DNA of 64,000 nt from the NCBI RefSeq assembly GCF_022602565.1, contig NZ_JALBCV010000005.1, forward strand, positions 1 through 64,000, given 5' to 3'. Every line of letters begins with the position of its first letter. Within the stretch, counting starts at the first letter, position 1. The notes under the pieces are model-generated. The model searched no databases. It was not told where the DNA came from and was given only the letters and a program-made list of their open reading frames with translations. The stretch comes from Rosenbergiella metrosideri. Lineage in GTDB: Bacteria; Pseudomonadota; Gammaproteobacteria; Enterobacterales; Enterobacteriaceae. Shown here piece by piece: positions 41,225-54,500 of this stretch. The position numbers and the translations under genes were made by a program.

Positions 41225-42112
41225 CTATTCAGCGCGACGCTTACCCGTAATACGGCACCACTCTTCTTTTTCAGCAACAGGATCGAGGACGAAGTGATCT
41301 GCATAGGCTTCACAAACGCCTTCTGCTTGGCTCGCTAAGATCCCTGATAAACCCAGTTCGCCACCGGCTACTGGTAGCACACGAATTAACGGTGCGAGTT
41401 CGCGTAAGGGGCCGGCAAGAATATTGGCAACCACTACGTCGGCTTGCAGATTCTCTGGTTGTTCATGAGGGAGGTAAAGTTCCAGTTTCTCTGCAACGCC
41501 ATTACGTTCAGCATTATCACGACTGGCTTGAATCGCTTGCGGATCAATATCGATACCGATAGCCCGTGAAGCCCCGAGTTTCAACGCGGCGATCGCCAGG
41601 ATCCCTGATCCACAGCCGAAATCGATCACGGTTTTTCCCTTAAGAACCAATCCGTCTAACCAGGTTAAGCAAAGTGAGGTGGTTGGGTGCGTACCCGTCC
41701 CGAACGCTAAGCCAGGATCGAGCATTACGTTGACCGCATTGGCATCGGGAACATCGCGCCAGCTAGGGCAAATCCATAAACGCTCACCGAAACGCATCGG
41801 ATGGAAATTATCCATCCATTCACGTTCCCAATCTTTATCTTCGATCTGTTCTATCTTGTGGTGGAAGTCTTCCCCTAATAGTGGGTGAGCCGCCATCATC
41901 GTTACAACTGTTGCCATATCGGTTTCAGCATCGAATAGGCCGATGATATCGGTATCGCCCCATAAACGCGTTTCACCCGGCAGTGGTTCGTAGACCGGAT
42001 TATCATGGGTATCTTGAAAGGTGACAGAGACTGCACCTGTCTCCTCCAAGGCCTCTGCGAGCTGTTCCGCATGGTTTCCAGTGGTATTGATCTTAATTTG
42101 AATCCAAGGCAT
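41225..42112 (-). CDS. prmA: Ribosomal protein L11 methyltransferase
   Basis: The 295-aa protein begins [20 protein letters not shown] like E. coli PrmA. It has the PrmA N-domain with [17 protein letters not shown] and the SAM-binding motif [35 protein letters not shown] is the substrate-side motif. It trimethylates several amino groups of L11. ATG 42112 chosen by homology; the open frame reaches 42178. The gene is 10 bp after panF in the panF-prmA operon. Confidence 0.97.
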   Translation of the reverse strand: MPWIQIKINTTGNHAEQLAEALEETGAVSVTFQDTHDNPVYEPLPGETRLWGDTDIIGLFDAETDMATVVTMMAAHPLLGEDFHHKIEQIEDKDWEREWMDNFHPMRFGERLWICPSWRDVPDANAVNVMLDPGLAFGTGTHPTTSLCLTWLDGLVLKGKTVIDFGCGSGILAIAALKLGASRAIGIDIDPQAIQASRDNAERNGVAEKLELYLPHEQPENLQADVVVANILAGPLRELAPLIRVLPVAGGELGLSGILASQAEGVCEAYADHFVLDPVAEKEEWCRITGKRRAE

Positions 42113-42122
42113 AGCATTTCCA

Positions 42123-43571
42123 TTATTGATTAGGGGTGGCAGGGGCGGCCTGCTGTCCAACACGGTTAGCGATAACAAATGCGAGGAAACTCGCGATTAA
42201 CGCCGGAACGATCGGGTGTAAGCCTGCAAGGCGTATCGAAAACGTGGCGAGAAGACTATAAAGCACAGCGCCCACCAACATGCCACTTATTGCACCATAG
42301 GCGTTGGCATTTCGCCAGTAAAGTCCTAACACTAAAGGCCATAAGAATACGGCTTCTAAGGCACCGAAGGCGAGTAAGTTTAACCAAATAATCATTTGTG
42401 GCGGATGCCACGCCGCCAAGATCACCGCGATGCCTAGCACGAAAGTAAAGCTAACGGAGAGGCGGCGCAGATGTTTCTCCTGCGTTGCAGCAGCTGGGCG
42501 TAGCCGTAAATAGAGATCTTTTACTAAGGTCGCCGATGCTTGCAGAAGGTGAGCGTTAATATTCGACATCATGGCTGCCATCGGCGCGGCAAGAAAAATG
42601 CCGGCGGCAAAAGGCGGTAATACTTTCATCATCAGCGTTGGGATGACTTGATCGGGGACGGTAAGATTAGGCAGTATCGCTCGGCCTAAGGCCCCAGAAA
42701 GATGCATCCCGAGCATCAAGACGGTCAACAGTGCCGTCCCCAATAAGATACCGCGATGTAGGGAGCGGCTATCTCTGTAGGAAATAGACCGTATCGCGGT
42801 ATTGGGTAGTCCTAACACGCCGAAACAGACCAGCACAGTAAAGGAAATAATCAGGCTAGGGGTAATGATATTTCCCGCACCTCGTAGCTCAATCAGCTGT
42901 GGATTAATCAGTTTTAATTGATGTACCGCCTGCGCCGTGCCCCCCGCAGCATGAATGACCGCATAGAGAAGTAAAAATGTGCCGACTAACATCACCACAC
43001 CTTGCAAGACATCATTGAGAACGCTGGCTCTAAAACCACCGAGAGAGGTGTATAACGCGATAATCGCTCCAAAGATTAATAGTCCTTGGGTGTAAGGAAT
43101 ACCGACCACTGTTTCCAGTAACCGTGCTCCACCGATAAACTGCACCGTCATCACTGCGATAAACGCAATCAGTAAGGTGATACTGGCTATCCACACGACC
43201 CATTGGCTACGATAATGGGCGTATAACATATCGTTTAAGGTAATCGCTTGATAGCGTCGAGCGAGGATGGCAAATTTTTTCCCCAATACGCCCAGTGAGA
43301 GCCAGACCGTTGGCACTTGGGCCATCGCAATCATTACCCACCCTAATCCGTATTGATACGCTGCGCCAGGGCCGCCTATAAACGAACTGGCGCTGATATA
43401 GGCCGTGGTGAGGGTCATGGCAAGAAGGAAACCGCTCATCGTCCGGCCACCCAGAAAATATTCTGTGAGGAAGGGGCCTTTCGCACGTTTTTGTTGCACC
43501 ATGGCCACGATTGAGATCATGACGACGAGGAAGAGATAAATAATGAGTGGAATGAGCACATGAGTATTCAT
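42123..43571 (-). CDS. panF: Sodium/pantothenate symporter
   Basis: The 482-aa membrane protein of the solute:sodium symporter family has about 13 hydrophobic segments. [20 protein letters not shown] in the helix 1-2 region and the [16 protein letters not shown] block match PanF and related SSS members. It imports pantothenate, precursor of coenzyme A. Encoded between yhdT and prmA as in E. coli. Complete and with no frameshift. Confidence 0.96.
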   Translation of the reverse strand: MNTHVLIPLIIYLFLVVMISIVAMVQQKRAKGPFLTEYFLGGRTMSGFLLAMTLTTAYISASSFIGGPGAAYQYGLGWVMIAMAQVPTVWLSLGVLGKKFAILARRYQAITLNDMLYAHYRSQWVVWIASITLLIAFIAVMTVQFIGGARLLETVVGIPYTQGLLIFGAIIALYTSLGGFRASVLNDVLQGVVMLVGTFLLLYAVIHAAGGTAQAVHQLKLINPQLIELRGAGNIITPSLIISFTVLVCFGVLGLPNTAIRSISYRDSRSLHRGILLGTALLTVLMLGMHLSGALGRAILPNLTVPDQVIPTLMMKVLPPFAAGIFLAAPMAAMMSNINAHLLQASATLVKDLYLRLRPAAATQEKHLRRLSVSFTFVLGIAVILAAWHPPQMIIWLNLLAFGALEAVFLWPLVLGLYWRNANAYGAISGMLVGAVLYSLLATFSIRLAGLHPIVPALIASFLAFVIANRVGQQAAPATPNQ

Positions 43572-43575
43572 GGAA

Positions 43576-43818
43576 TCAGTCCTCTAAGGGGAGGTCTGCA
43601 AAGAGATATCGAACCATCATCCAGCAGAGGAGAATAAATAGGACAGGGGTAAACAAACATGACCATTCAAACCAACGGGGGAAGCCGAATAGTCCTAACT
43701 CCTGGCCACCAGTATAAGCCGTTGCGATCCAAACTAAGACCCAAGCTATACTGAGTAACAGGGACCAGCGTGCTTCTTTATGCGCTTGTATAAAACGAGG
43801 ATCCATCTTCACCCTCAA
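43576..43818 (-). CDS. yhdT: YhdT family small membrane protein
   Basis: The 80-aa protein has two transmembrane segments (LLLSIAWVLVWIATAYTGG and LFTPVLFILLCWMMVRYLF). It always precedes panF in enterobacteria and is 4 bp from its start here. Family DUF997. A role in assisting PanF is suspected from gene order but unproven. Confidence 0.9.
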   Translation of the reverse strand: MRVKMDPRFIQAHKEARWSLLLSIAWVLVWIATAYTGGQELGLFGFPRWFEWSCLFTPVLFILLCWMMVRYLFADLPLED

Positions 43819-43833
43819 GGTAGACCAAAGAAA

Positions 43834-43854
43834 AAGGCCGGTTAAACCGGCCTT
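43834..43854 (-). terminator. Terminator of the accBC operon
   Basis: AAGGCCGGTT and AACCGGCCTT form a perfect 10-bp inverted repeat around one base. On the minus strand it ends with five T. It is placed between accC (stop at 43875) and yhdT. Confidence 0.9.
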
Positions 43855-43874
43855 AATAAAAGGTTGCTAGGCAA

Positions 43875-45224
43875 TTACTTCTCTTGCAGACCGAGTTTCT
43901 TCTCTAAGTAGTGGATGTTAGTCCCACCTTTTTCGAAGTTTTCATCGTTCATGATGCGAAGCTGCAGATCAACGTTGGTTTTAATTCCGTCGATGATCAA
44001 CTCGGCTAAGGCATTCTTCATCCGCGCAATCGCCACCGCACGTGTTTCTCCATAAGTGATCAATTTACCGATCATGGAGTCATAGTGTGGCGGAACGGTG
44101 TAGCCAGAGTAGATGTGCGATTCCCAGCGGATGCCAAACCCCCCCGGGGAGTGGAAACGAGTAATTTTACCTGGGCTGGGTAAAAAGGTATTAGCGTCTT
44201 CAGCATTGATACGACATTCAATGGCATGACCTACCACGTCGATATCTTCTTGCTTAATGCTTAAAGGCAACCCTGCCGCAATACGCAGTTGTTCTTTGAT
44301 CAGATCGACACCCGTGATCATTTCGGTCACTGGATGCTCTACCTGAATACGGGTGTTCATTTCGATGAAATAGAACTCGCCGTTTTCAAAAAGGAACTCA
44401 AAGGTCCCAGCACCGCGATAGTTAATATCGATACAGGCTTTAGCACAGCGATCGCCGATAAACTTACGTAATTCAGGGGTAATCCCTGGTGCCGGCGCTT
44501 CCTCGACCACTTTTTGGTGGCGACGTTGCATCGAACAATCACGTTCTGCAAGGTAGATAGCTTGGCCTTGGCCATCAGCAAGAACCTGGATCTCGATATG
44601 ACGTGGATTTTCGAGATATTTCTCCATATAGACCATATCGTTGTTGAAGGCCGCTTTGGCTTCAGCACGAGTCATTTTAATGGAAGTTTCAAGGTCCTTG
44701 TCGCTGCGCACGACACGCATACCGCGTCCGCCGCCGCCGCCAGAGGCTTTAACAATAATTGGGTAACCGATACGGTTAGCAATTTGACGGTTCTTATCCA
44801 TATCGTCACCCAGCGATCCGTCGGATCCTGGTACGCAAGGAACCCCCGTTTTCTTCATGGCATTGATCGCGGAGACTTTATCACCCATCAGGCGAATGGT
44901 CTCTGCTTTAGGACCAATAAACACGAAGCCTGAACGCTCAACTTGTTCAGCAAAATCGGCGTTCTCAGATAAAAATCCATAGCCAGGGTGAATAGCATCT
45001 GCACCGGTGATCTCCGCGGCGGAGATGAGTGCAGGAATATTCAGATAGCTTTTTACTGATGGTGCTGGACCGATACAGACTGTCTCGTCAGCCATCAGCA
45101 CGTGCTTCAGCTCGCGGTCAGCGGTGGAGTGAACGGCCACCGTTTTGATACCGAGCTCTTTACAGGCACGTAAAATACGCAGTGCAATTTCACCGCGGTT
45201 TGCGATAACAATTTTTTCCAGCAT
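43875..45224 (-). CDS. accC: Acetyl-CoA carboxylase, biotin carboxylase subunit
   Basis: The 449-aa protein begins [20 protein letters not shown] exactly as in E. coli. It contains the ATP-grasp glycine-rich loop [14 protein letters not shown], the active-site [11 protein letters not shown], and [11 protein letters not shown] near the C-terminal half. It carboxylates the biotin on AccB using bicarbonate and ATP, the first step of fatty acid synthesis. ATG 45224 chosen by homology; the frame is open to 45305 but overlaps accB. Lies 10 bp after accB. Confidence 0.99.
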   Translation of the reverse strand: MLEKIVIANRGEIALRILRACKELGIKTVAVHSTADRELKHVLMADETVCIGPAPSVKSYLNIPALISAAEITGADAIHPGYGFLSENADFAEQVERSGFVFIGPKAETIRLMGDKVSAINAMKKTGVPCVPGSDGSLGDDMDKNRQIANRIGYPIIVKASGGGGGRGMRVVRSDKDLETSIKMTRAEAKAAFNNDMVYMEKYLENPRHIEIQVLADGQGQAIYLAERDCSMQRRHQKVVEEAPAPGITPELRKFIGDRCAKACIDINYRGAGTFEFLFENGEFYFIEMNTRIQVEHPVTEMITGVDLIKEQLRIAAGLPLSIKQEDIDVVGHAIECRINAEDANTFLPSPGKITRFHSPGGFGIRWESHIYSGYTVPPHYDSMIGKLITYGETRAVAIARMKNALAELIIDGIKTNVDLQLRIMNDENFEKGGTNIHYLEKKLGLQEK

Positions 45225-45234
45225 AGGGACCTCG

Positions 45235-45708
45235 TTATTCGATGATGACCATTGGCTCGTCGAATTCCACCGGTTGACCGCTCTCGATGAGGATCGCTTT
45301 AACAATACCTGCTTTATCCGCTTCGATTTGGTTCATCATCTTCATCGCTTCAACGATGCAGAGGGTGTCACCAACGTTAACCTTTTGGCCTACTTCGATA
45401 TAAGGCTTAGCATCTGGGCTTGGGGTGCGGTAGAACGTCCCGACCATGGGTGAGCGAACAGTATGTCCAGCCACTTCTGGTGCAGCCGCGACCGGTGCTG
45501 CAGCTTCCGTTGCCGCTGGCGCGACCGCTGCCGCTAAGGCTGGTGCAGGTTGCATCGGCGCAGCGTAGGCTTGTTGCATCATCGGGTAACCAGTATTCGC
45601 CGGGGAACGGCTAATACGTACTGACTCTTCACCTTCTGAAATTTCTAGCTCAGCAATACCTGATTCTTCAACCAGTTCGATTAATTTTTTAATCTTACGA
45701 ATATCCAT
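45235..45708 (-). CDS. accB: Biotin carboxyl carrier protein of acetyl-CoA carboxylase
   Basis: The 157-aa protein has an N-terminal helical part ([20 protein letters not shown]), a flexible Ala/Pro-rich linker around residues 45-80 and a biotinyl domain with EAMKMMNQ, Lys123 being the biotin site. One residue longer than E. coli AccB, within the linker. It operates with AccC encoded downstream; AccA and AccD are not in this window. Confidence 0.98.
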   Translation of the reverse strand: MDIRKIKKLIELVEESGIAELEISEGEESVRISRSPANTGYPMMQQAYAAPMQPAPALAAAVAPAATEAAAPVAAAPEVAGHTVRSPMVGTFYRTPSPDAKPYIEVGQKVNVGDTLCIVEAMKMMNQIEADKAGIVKAILIESGQPVEFDEPMVIIE

Positions 45709-45728
45709 GGTGGGTTCCGTACTCTATA

Positions 45729-46181
45729 TTAATTTGAATTTAACAGGCGTTTTACGGCTGTATGTAAAGCCCAACGATATCCATCAGCCCCAAGGCCGCA
45801 GATCACGCCGGATGATATATCTGAAAGATATGAATGGCGGCGGAAAGGTTCACGCGCATGCACATTGGAGAGATGCACTTCAATAAAAGGAACGCTGACC
45901 GCTAAAAATGCATCACGTATTGCTACACTGGTATGTGTAAACGCGGCAGGATTGATGATGATATAATCCACGTTGCCGCGGGCAAGATGAATTTGATCGA
46001 TCAACGCCGATTCCGCATTCGATTGGTAATGACTTAATTGCACATTCAAATCCTGAGCCTGAATCTGCAGTGATGACACGATATCGTCTAGTGTGTCATG
46101 ACCATATTTTTCTGGCTCTCGGGTCCCTAACAAGTTGAGGTTTGGACCGTTTAAGAGCAAAATGTGAAATTTATTAGCCAT
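45729..46181 (-). CDS. aroQ: Type II 3-dehydroquinate dehydratase
   Basis: The 150-aa protein has [20 protein letters not shown] with the active-site Tyr24, [17 protein letters not shown] and [16 protein letters not shown] with the conserved His. It dehydrates 3-dehydroquinate in the shikimate pathway as a dodecamer. It is the gene immediately before accB (20 bp), as in E. coli, and may share transcription with it. Confidence 0.97.
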   Translation of the reverse strand: MANKFHILLLNGPNLNLLGTREPEKYGHDTLDDIVSSLQIQAQDLNVQLSHYQSNAESALIDQIHLARGNVDYIIINPAAFTHTSVAIRDAFLAVSVPFIEVHLSNVHAREPFRRHSYLSDISSGVICGLGADGYRWALHTAVKRLLNSN

Positions 46182-47862
<1,681 letters not shown>

Positions 47863-47982
47863 CGGTTATTCGCTGAATGAAGGATCTTGCACTACGCTTA
47901 ATTCAGCATAATTACCTTTCCGGCCTTGGGGAGTGCATCGAAACGCGCTCCCTTGTTTTTTGTGAAAAACACGCAGGATTTT

Positions 47983-49014
47983 ATGAAGCCGATTTTTAGC
48001 AGAGGCTCTTCTCTGCAGATACGCTTAGTATTAGCTGTATTGGCGGCTATTGCAGTGATCATAACCGATAGTCACGTTAGCCCTTTTCGTGGGATACGCG
48101 ACTACCTCGATACCTCAGTTAGCCCGTTCTACTTTATGGCTGACGGTCCGCGTCGTTTCCTCGACAGTACTGCAGACGCTCTCACCTCCCGTCAGACACT
48201 TGAACAAGAAAACCAAGCGCTTCAGCGAGAGTTACGACTGAAAAATAGTCAGTTATTGTTGTTGGGGCAATATCGTCAAGAGAACGTACGCCTACGAGAA
48301 CTCCTCGGTTCTCCGCTCCGTCAAGACGAACATAAAATGGTGACCCAAGTTATTTCGGAAGCTACCGACCCTTATAGTCATCAAGTGGTAATCGACAAAG
48401 GCTCGCGCAGCGGCGTTTACGAAGGCCAGCCGGTGATTAGTGATAAAGGCGTCGTGGGGCAGGTGATTGCGGTTGCGCAATTCTCCAGCCGGGTCTTACT
48501 GATCTGCGATGGTTCACATGCTCTACCGGTGCAAGTACTCCGTAACGATTTACGGGCTATTGCAACGGGTAATGGTTGTACCGAAAATCTTCAACTTGAA
48601 CACTTGACTGGGAATGCCGATGTTAAAGTTGGGGATGTACTCGTAACGTCTGGATTGGGTGGACGCTTCCCTGAGGGGTACCCCGTCGGCGTTGTGTCTT
48701 CTGTCACGCCGGATATGCAGCGTGCGACAACGGTGATTGAAGTGCGGCCTGCGGCGGACTTGCAACGTTTACGCTATCTATTATTATTGTGGAACAATGA
48801 TAATAAATCCGGCGTATCGGCGACCCCTCAAGAGGTTAATCAAGTGGCGAATGAGCGTTTACAGCAAATGATGCCGCAAATACCGACCCCGGTTGGGGCA
48901 TCCCCTGCAACAACATCCCCTACGCCAACGGCCCCTGCGGCTAGTGCTGCACCTCCTGCCGCCACAGTTCCAGCGGCTACGGGACAGTCTCTTCCGTCTG
49001 GAGGGCGTCCTTGA
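47983..49014 (+). CDS. mreC: Rod shape-determining protein MreC
   Basis: The 343-aa protein starts [20 protein letters not shown], with one N-terminal membrane segment, then a coiled coil ([19 protein letters not shown]) and the beta-rich MreC core with [16 protein letters not shown]. The C-terminal 60 residues are proline/alanine rich and low complexity. MreC links MreB to the periplasmic elongasome. The last codons overlap the start of mreD. ATG 47983 chosen by homology; the open frame starts at 47926. Confidence 0.97.
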   Translation: MKPIFSRGSSLQIRLVLAVLAAIAVIITDSHVSPFRGIRDYLDTSVSPFYFMADGPRRFLDSTADALTSRQTLEQENQALQRELRLKNSQLLLLGQYRQENVRLRELLGSPLRQDEHKMVTQVISEATDPYSHQVVIDKGSRSGVYEGQPVISDKGVVGQVIAVAQFSSRVLLICDGSHALPVQVLRNDLRAIATGNGCTENLQLEHLTGNADVKVGDVLVTSGLGGRFPEGYPVGVVSSVTPDMQRATTVIEVRPAADLQRLRYLLLLWNNDNKSGVSATPQEVNQVANERLQQMMPQIPTPVGASPATTSPTPTAPAASAAPPAATVPAATGQSLPSGGRP

Positions 49015-49499
49015 GTCGCTATCGTAGACAAGGTGGTTGGGTTATCTGGCTTTCATTTGTTATTGCCTTAGTATTACAAGTGATGCCGTGGCCGGAGCAA
49101 TATTACATGTTCCGGCCATCGTGGATGTTGCTATTGCTCTTATACTGGATTCTTGCATTACCCCACCGCGTGAACATCGGCACAGGTTTCTTCATTGGTA
49201 TGGTGATGGACCTGGTCTCAGGCTCTACTTTAGGAATCCGGGCCTTAACGTTCAGTATTATTGCTTATCTGATTGTTTATCGATTTCAGCTATTTCGTAA
49301 TTTGGCGCTGTGGCAACAAGCTGGCGTGGTGGTACTGTTCTCGTTGGTCAGTGATGTGATGGTTTTCTGGGTACAGTTTATGGTCAGGGATATCACCTTT
49401 CGTCCAGAAATTTTTATGGGGGCATTAGTCGATGGATTATTGTGGCCTTGGCTATTTTTATTGATGCGTAAGATACGTTATCAATTCTCGATTCAGTAA
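49011..49499 (+). CDS. mreD: Rod shape-determining protein MreD
   Basis: The 162-aa protein has five predicted membrane segments ([20 protein letters not shown] at the start) and [20 protein letters not shown] in the conserved middle. The start codon is TTG at 49011, overlapping the mreC TGA by four bases and preceded by GGAGG 6-7 nt upstream, so translation is coupled to mreC. MreD completes the MreBCD elongasome complex. Confidence 0.95.
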   Translation: MSRYRRQGGWVIWLSFVIALVLQVMPWPEQYYMFRPSWMLLLLLYWILALPHRVNIGTGFFIGMVMDLVSGSTLGIRALTFSIIAYLIVYRFQLFRNLALWQQAGVVVLFSLVSDVMVFWVQFMVRDITFRPEIFMGALVDGLLWPWLFLLMRKIRYQFSIQ

Positions 49500-49507
49500 G
49501 GCTATTT

Positions 49508-50071
49508 ATGTTGCCCATTTATCTTGCATCAGCCTCTCCTCGTCGTGCCGAATTACTTACACAATTAGGCGTACCCTTTACTCGTTTAATCACTGAGGTT
49601 ATTGAGCAACGACAGGCGAATGAGTCGCCGCTCGATTATGTGACAAGGCTATCGCAAGATAAAGCGCTGGCCGGGGTTAAAATAGCTCCAGATAATCGGC
49701 CAGTATTAGGTGCAGACACAATCGTTGTGATGGGGGATCGGGTGCTGGAAAAACCGTTATCGCCCAACCATGCCTTTGACATGTTGACCCAATTATCAGG
49801 CCATTCTCACCAAGTATTCACCGCCGTTACCCTTGCCGATTCATATAAAATAACAACGCGGTATGTACAAACAACGGTAACTTTTTGTCATTTGACGCCC
49901 GAGCGAATTCGCCACTATATCGAGACTCAGGAACCCATGGATAAAGCGGGCGCCTATGGAATCCAAGGGCTGGGTGGAAATTTTGTCCGTGAAATTCAAG
50001 GCAGTTATTCTGCAGTGGTTGGATTGCCGCTTGTAGAAACGTATGAATTACTGACTGACTTTCAATCCTAG
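49508..50071 (+). CDS. yhdE: Maf-family nucleotide pyrophosphatase (YhdE)
   Basis: The 187-aa protein has the Maf motif [14 protein letters not shown] at the N-terminus and [16 protein letters not shown] in the middle, then [13 protein letters not shown]. YhdE hydrolyses dTTP/UTP and modified pyrimidine triphosphates to the monophosphate. Lies 8 bp after mreD, in the usual enterobacterial order before rng. Confidence 0.97.
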   Translation: MLPIYLASASPRRAELLTQLGVPFTRLITEVIEQRQANESPLDYVTRLSQDKALAGVKIAPDNRPVLGADTIVVMGDRVLEKPLSPNHAFDMLTQLSGHSHQVFTAVTLADSYKITTRYVQTTVTFCHLTPERIRHYIETQEPMDKAGAYGIQGLGGNFVREIQGSYSAVVGLPLVETYELLTDFQS

Positions 50072-50092
50072 CGATAGCGATAAGGAGTGTTA

Positions 50093-51562
50093 ATGACTGC
50101 TGAACTACTCATCAATGTCACGCCTTCTGAAACACGTGTTGCTTACCTCGATAATGGAATTTTGCAAGAAATTCATATCGAACGAGAAGCGAAAAGAGGG
50201 ATCGTCGGAAATATCTACAAAGGTCGTGTAAGCCGTGTCTTGCCCGGTATGCAAGCGGCCTTTGTTGATATTGGCTTAGATAAATCTGCGTTTCTCCATG
50301 CTTCCGATATCGTGCCACATACCGAATGTGTGGCAGGAGAAGAGCAGAAGAAATTTCATGTTAAAAATATTTCTGAATTAGTTCGGCCTGGCCAAGATTT
50401 GATGGTACAAGTGGTTAAAGATCCGCTCGGAACGAAAGGGGCAAGGCTGACAACGGATATCACACTGCCCTCACGCTATCTGGTTTTCATGCCTGGCGCC
50501 TCCCATGTAGGGGTTTCACAACGTATCGAGAGTGAAGCGGAGCGCGTCCGCCTCAAACAGGCAGTTCATCAATATTGTGATGAGCAGGGTGGATTTATTA
50601 TTCGTACCGCAGCAGAAGGGATCAGCGATGCTGAGTTGGCACGGGATGCCGCCTTTCTAAAGCGTTTGTGGGCAAAGGTATGTAAGCGTAAAAAGCGTAA
50701 TCAGACGCGGATTAAGCTTTATGGCGAGATTGCGTTGGCGGCACGGGTATTACGCGATTTCGTTGAGGCACCGCTTGACCATATTCGGGTCGATTCTAAA
50801 GCAACCTACGAAAAGCTACTGGAGTTTACCGCCGAGTATGTCCCTGAGCTAACGGAAAAACTCGAGCACTATAGTGGTAAGCAGCCTATTTTTGATCTGT
50901 TCGACGTGGAGAATGAAATCCAACGGGCGATGGAACGAAAAGTGGCGTTAAAGTCTGGTGGTTATCTTATTATTGATCAGACCGAGGCAATGACTACCGT
51001 CGATATTAATACAGGGGCGTTTGTCGGGCATCGTAATCTCGAAGAAACGATTTTCAATACCAATATCGAAGCCACACAAGTCATTGCCCGTCAACTTCGG
51101 TTACGGAATTTAGGCGGCATTATCATCATCGATTTTATTGATATGAGTAATGAAGAGCACCGTCGCCGAGTGTTACACACACTAGAAAGTGCGATGAGTA
51201 AGGATAGAGTGAAAAGCAGTATTAATGGCTTCTCATCGTTAGGTTTAGTGGAAATGACGCGTAAGCGGACCCGCGAAAGCCTCGAACATATTTTATGTGG
51301 CAACTGCCCAACCTGCCAAGGACGTGGCAGCGTGAAAACCGCCGATACGGTCTGCTATGAGATCATGCGCGAGATTGTGCGTGTTCACCATAGTTACGAT
51401 TCTGACAGCTATTTAGTGTATGCGTCGCCGCGAGTCTGTGAGGCGTTAAAGAACGAAGAAGCCCATGCACTGGCGGAAGTCGAAATCTTTTTAGGTAAAC
51501 AGGTCAAAGTACAAGTCGAACCCCTCTATACTCAAGAGCAGTTCGATGTAGTACTTATGTAA
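50093..51562 (+). CDS. rng: Ribonuclease G
   Basis: The 489-aa protein starts MTAELLINVTPSETRVAYLD, with an S1 domain (GNIYKGRVSRVLPGMQAAFV), the RNase E/G catalytic core with TTVDINTGAFVG and IIIIDFIDM for the metal-binding aspartates, and CGNCPTCQGRGSV as the zinc link. It processes 16S rRNA 5' ends. Start ATG 50093 has AAGGAG 5 nt upstream; the annotatable GTG at 50087 overlaps that site and is rejected. Same length as the E. coli enzyme. Confidence 0.98.
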   Translation: MTAELLINVTPSETRVAYLDNGILQEIHIEREAKRGIVGNIYKGRVSRVLPGMQAAFVDIGLDKSAFLHASDIVPHTECVAGEEQKKFHVKNISELVRPGQDLMVQVVKDPLGTKGARLTTDITLPSRYLVFMPGASHVGVSQRIESEAERVRLKQAVHQYCDEQGGFIIRTAAEGISDAELARDAAFLKRLWAKVCKRKKRNQTRIKLYGEIALAARVLRDFVEAPLDHIRVDSKATYEKLLEFTAEYVPELTEKLEHYSGKQPIFDLFDVENEIQRAMERKVALKSGGYLIIDQTEAMTTVDINTGAFVGHRNLEETIFNTNIEATQVIARQLRLRNLGGIIIIDFIDMSNEEHRRRVLHTLESAMSKDRVKSSINGFSSLGLVEMTRKRTRESLEHILCGNCPTCQGRGSVKTADTVCYEIMREIVRVHHSYDSDSYLVYASPRVCEALKNEEAHALAEVEIFLGKQVKVQVEPLYTQEQFDVVLM

Positions 51563-51594
51563 TCGCAGTCGATGGATCGTAGAGTGAGGGGACA

Positions 51595-54500
51595 GTGAGC
51601 AGGTTATCACAATGGACATTACGGATAATTACCGCGCTGATTGTAATCGCTGCACTGTTTGTGACGGCTTTACGCTTGGCTATGCCTTACATGGACCATT
51701 ATCGCTCACAACTGCTTAATGCTGCATCAACTGCAACAGGCATCCACTTCTCGGCCGATAAGCTTCAAGGTGAGTGGAAAAACTTTGGTCCTACCCTTAG
51801 CGTAGATAATTTTTCGGCGGAGTTGGCCGATGGCGGTAAATTACAGATAAAGAAAGTCACGCTCGCTTTGGACGTCTGGCAATCGCTCCTTCATGCTAAG
51901 TTACAATTCCGCGATCTAACCTTCTGGCAACTTCACTTCTTTATCCAGCAATTCCCACAAAAAGAGTCTTCGTCGCATAACGGTTACGACAGTAATAAAG
52001 TTAAAAACCTCTTTTTGCAGCGTTTCGACCATTTTATTCTTCGTGAAAGTACGATCGATTTTCCCTCTCCTTCAGGGCAGCGTGTGACGCTACACATACC
52101 CACTTTGACTTGGTTTAATGAAGGAAAATTACATCGAGCAGAAGGTCTAGTGAATCTGAGCAGCTTTACCGGTCAACATGGTACGGCGCAATTGCGGGTT
52201 AATTTACAGGATAAGCAGCAGTTACTAGACAAAGGCACTGTCTGGATCAAAGTGAATGATATTGATGCCAAACCTTGGTTAGGGAATTGGGTCAATAAGA
52301 ATACCAACTTAAAAAAAGCTCACCTGAGTTTGATGGTTTGGCTGCATATGTCAGACGGGGTGCTATCCTCTGGTGATGTTATCATCAATCGCGGCGACGC
52401 CGAGTGGCAACAAGTAAATCAAGCGGCTCATCAATTATCGTTAACGCAGCTATCAGCTAAGTTAACGCGGGTGGGTAAAGGTTTTGTCTTACTGCTTCCC
52501 GATACAGGGATCAGCATCGATAATACGCGCTGGCCGCGAGGAAGCTTAGCCTTAAATTGGCAAGCTGATAACGAGCAGCCTTGGTTACCGGCAGAGCATT
52601 CAGCGATTCGAATTCGTGCAGCAAATATCGAGCTTGCGCGGCTTAGCCCTCTGGTACCACTGCTTTCTCCGTTGCAGTCTACTTATGCCAACCTATGGCA
52701 GCAGGCTAACCCCCAAGGGCGGATCACTCGCCTTGCTGCCGATATCCCAGTTCACGATCTGCAGCAGACCCGTGTTGCCGCGCAGTGGCAGCAAGTGAGT
52801 TGGCAAGCTTTTCAGAAATTACCGGCGGTCACAGGATTTTCTGGTTCGTTGACCGGAGGGATGGCGCAAGGTGAAACAACTCTAGAATTAGGCCAACAAA
52901 CCTTGGCCTCTCAGGGACAACTGCAGGCTCCGATCGAACTTAACCATTTCTCTGGGGGATTCGCATGGAAGCGGCAGGACAAGGCTCTCACCCTCTCAGG
53001 ACACGATATCGACGTTAGCGCAAAATCGGTTGCCGCTAAAGGAGATTTCTCGTACCAACAGTCGAATAATGGTCCGCCGAATTTACAAATTTTGGCGGGG
53101 ATTAATGCAACAGACGGCGCGGATGCTTGGCGTTATTTTCCTATCAAGATTATGCCAAAAGGATTAGTGCGTTATCTGAGTACCGCTATTCAAGGGGGTA
53201 AGGCAAAGGATGCGACCTTAGTCTTTGCGGGGAATCCACATCAATTCCCATTCATCCATAACGAGGGAACGTTCCAAGTCACTGTTCCGTTAAAACAAGC
53301 AAAATTTGCTTTTCAGCCAGGGTGGCCTGCGTTGTCACCTCTTGATATTGAGCTGAACTTTGTCAATAACGGACTATGGATGAAAGCCGATGCAATCCGC
53401 TTAGGCAACGTTCCTGTCACACAGGTTACTGCTGATATCCCTGATTATCATAAAGATCAATTATTGATCGAGGGGGATATTCGCGGGCAAGGGGAAGATA
53501 TCCATCGCTATATGAAACAGACCCCCTTAGCGAAAAGTGTCGGTAGTGCATTAGACCAACTTAAGGTTAATGGAGAAGTCTACGGCCATTTAGGATTAAT
53601 GATTCCTTTGAATGGAAAAGAAGTGATCGCAAAGGGGGACGTTAACCTAAAAAATAATCAACTCACTATTGTGCCACTGCAAACGCAAATGAAAGGCGTG
53701 ACGGGACGGTTTACGTATAATAATGGACGCTTACAGAGCACCCCGATATCAGCCCAGTGGTTTGGACAACCGGTTAAGGTGAACTTCTCTACGGAAGAAC
53801 AAGCGCAGCAGTTCGCGATTAATATTCAGGCTGAGGGTGATTGGGCTTTAGAGAAAATTAATGCCTTCCCAAAAACGTTACACCAGCAGTTAATCGGGCG
53901 GTTACCTTGGCATAGCCAAGTGGCGATTGCTCTGCCTCATCATGGTGGGGCCACTTACCGGGTTAAGGTCGTCAGTGATACGACCCGAGTCAGGGGCAAA
54001 TTGCCTGAAGCATTGAACCTTAACCCCCGTGCCTTCCCGCTCTTCGTTGAGGCCAAGGGTAATTTATCGACGATACAAGTGCAGGGCGAGATGGATCATC
54101 AACAACGATTCACCACCCAATGGAGGTTATCACCTCGCTTATCACTTGAAAAAGGGCAGTGGACCAGTCAGGCAGACGAACATCCATCATTACCCTTGCA
54201 AGCGATGATGGATATTCGGTTACCCGCCCTTGACGGCGACAAGTTGCTGGCGATATTGAAGAAGCTCCCTTCAGCCAAACCAAGCTCGGCGAAAAAAACG
54301 CTTCAGCCGTCTACCACAGGGCAAAATTGGCGGGAGTCGATTGCCTTCGAGCTGCCTGCAACACTGCAGGTAACGACGCCAGCATTAGCCCTGTATGGGC
54401 AGAAATGGCGCAATCTTCGTCTTCAGGTACAACAGTTACTATCGTCCCCTCATCTATCGGTGAACAGCAACGAGGCACGAGGCACCCTACAGATTCGGCC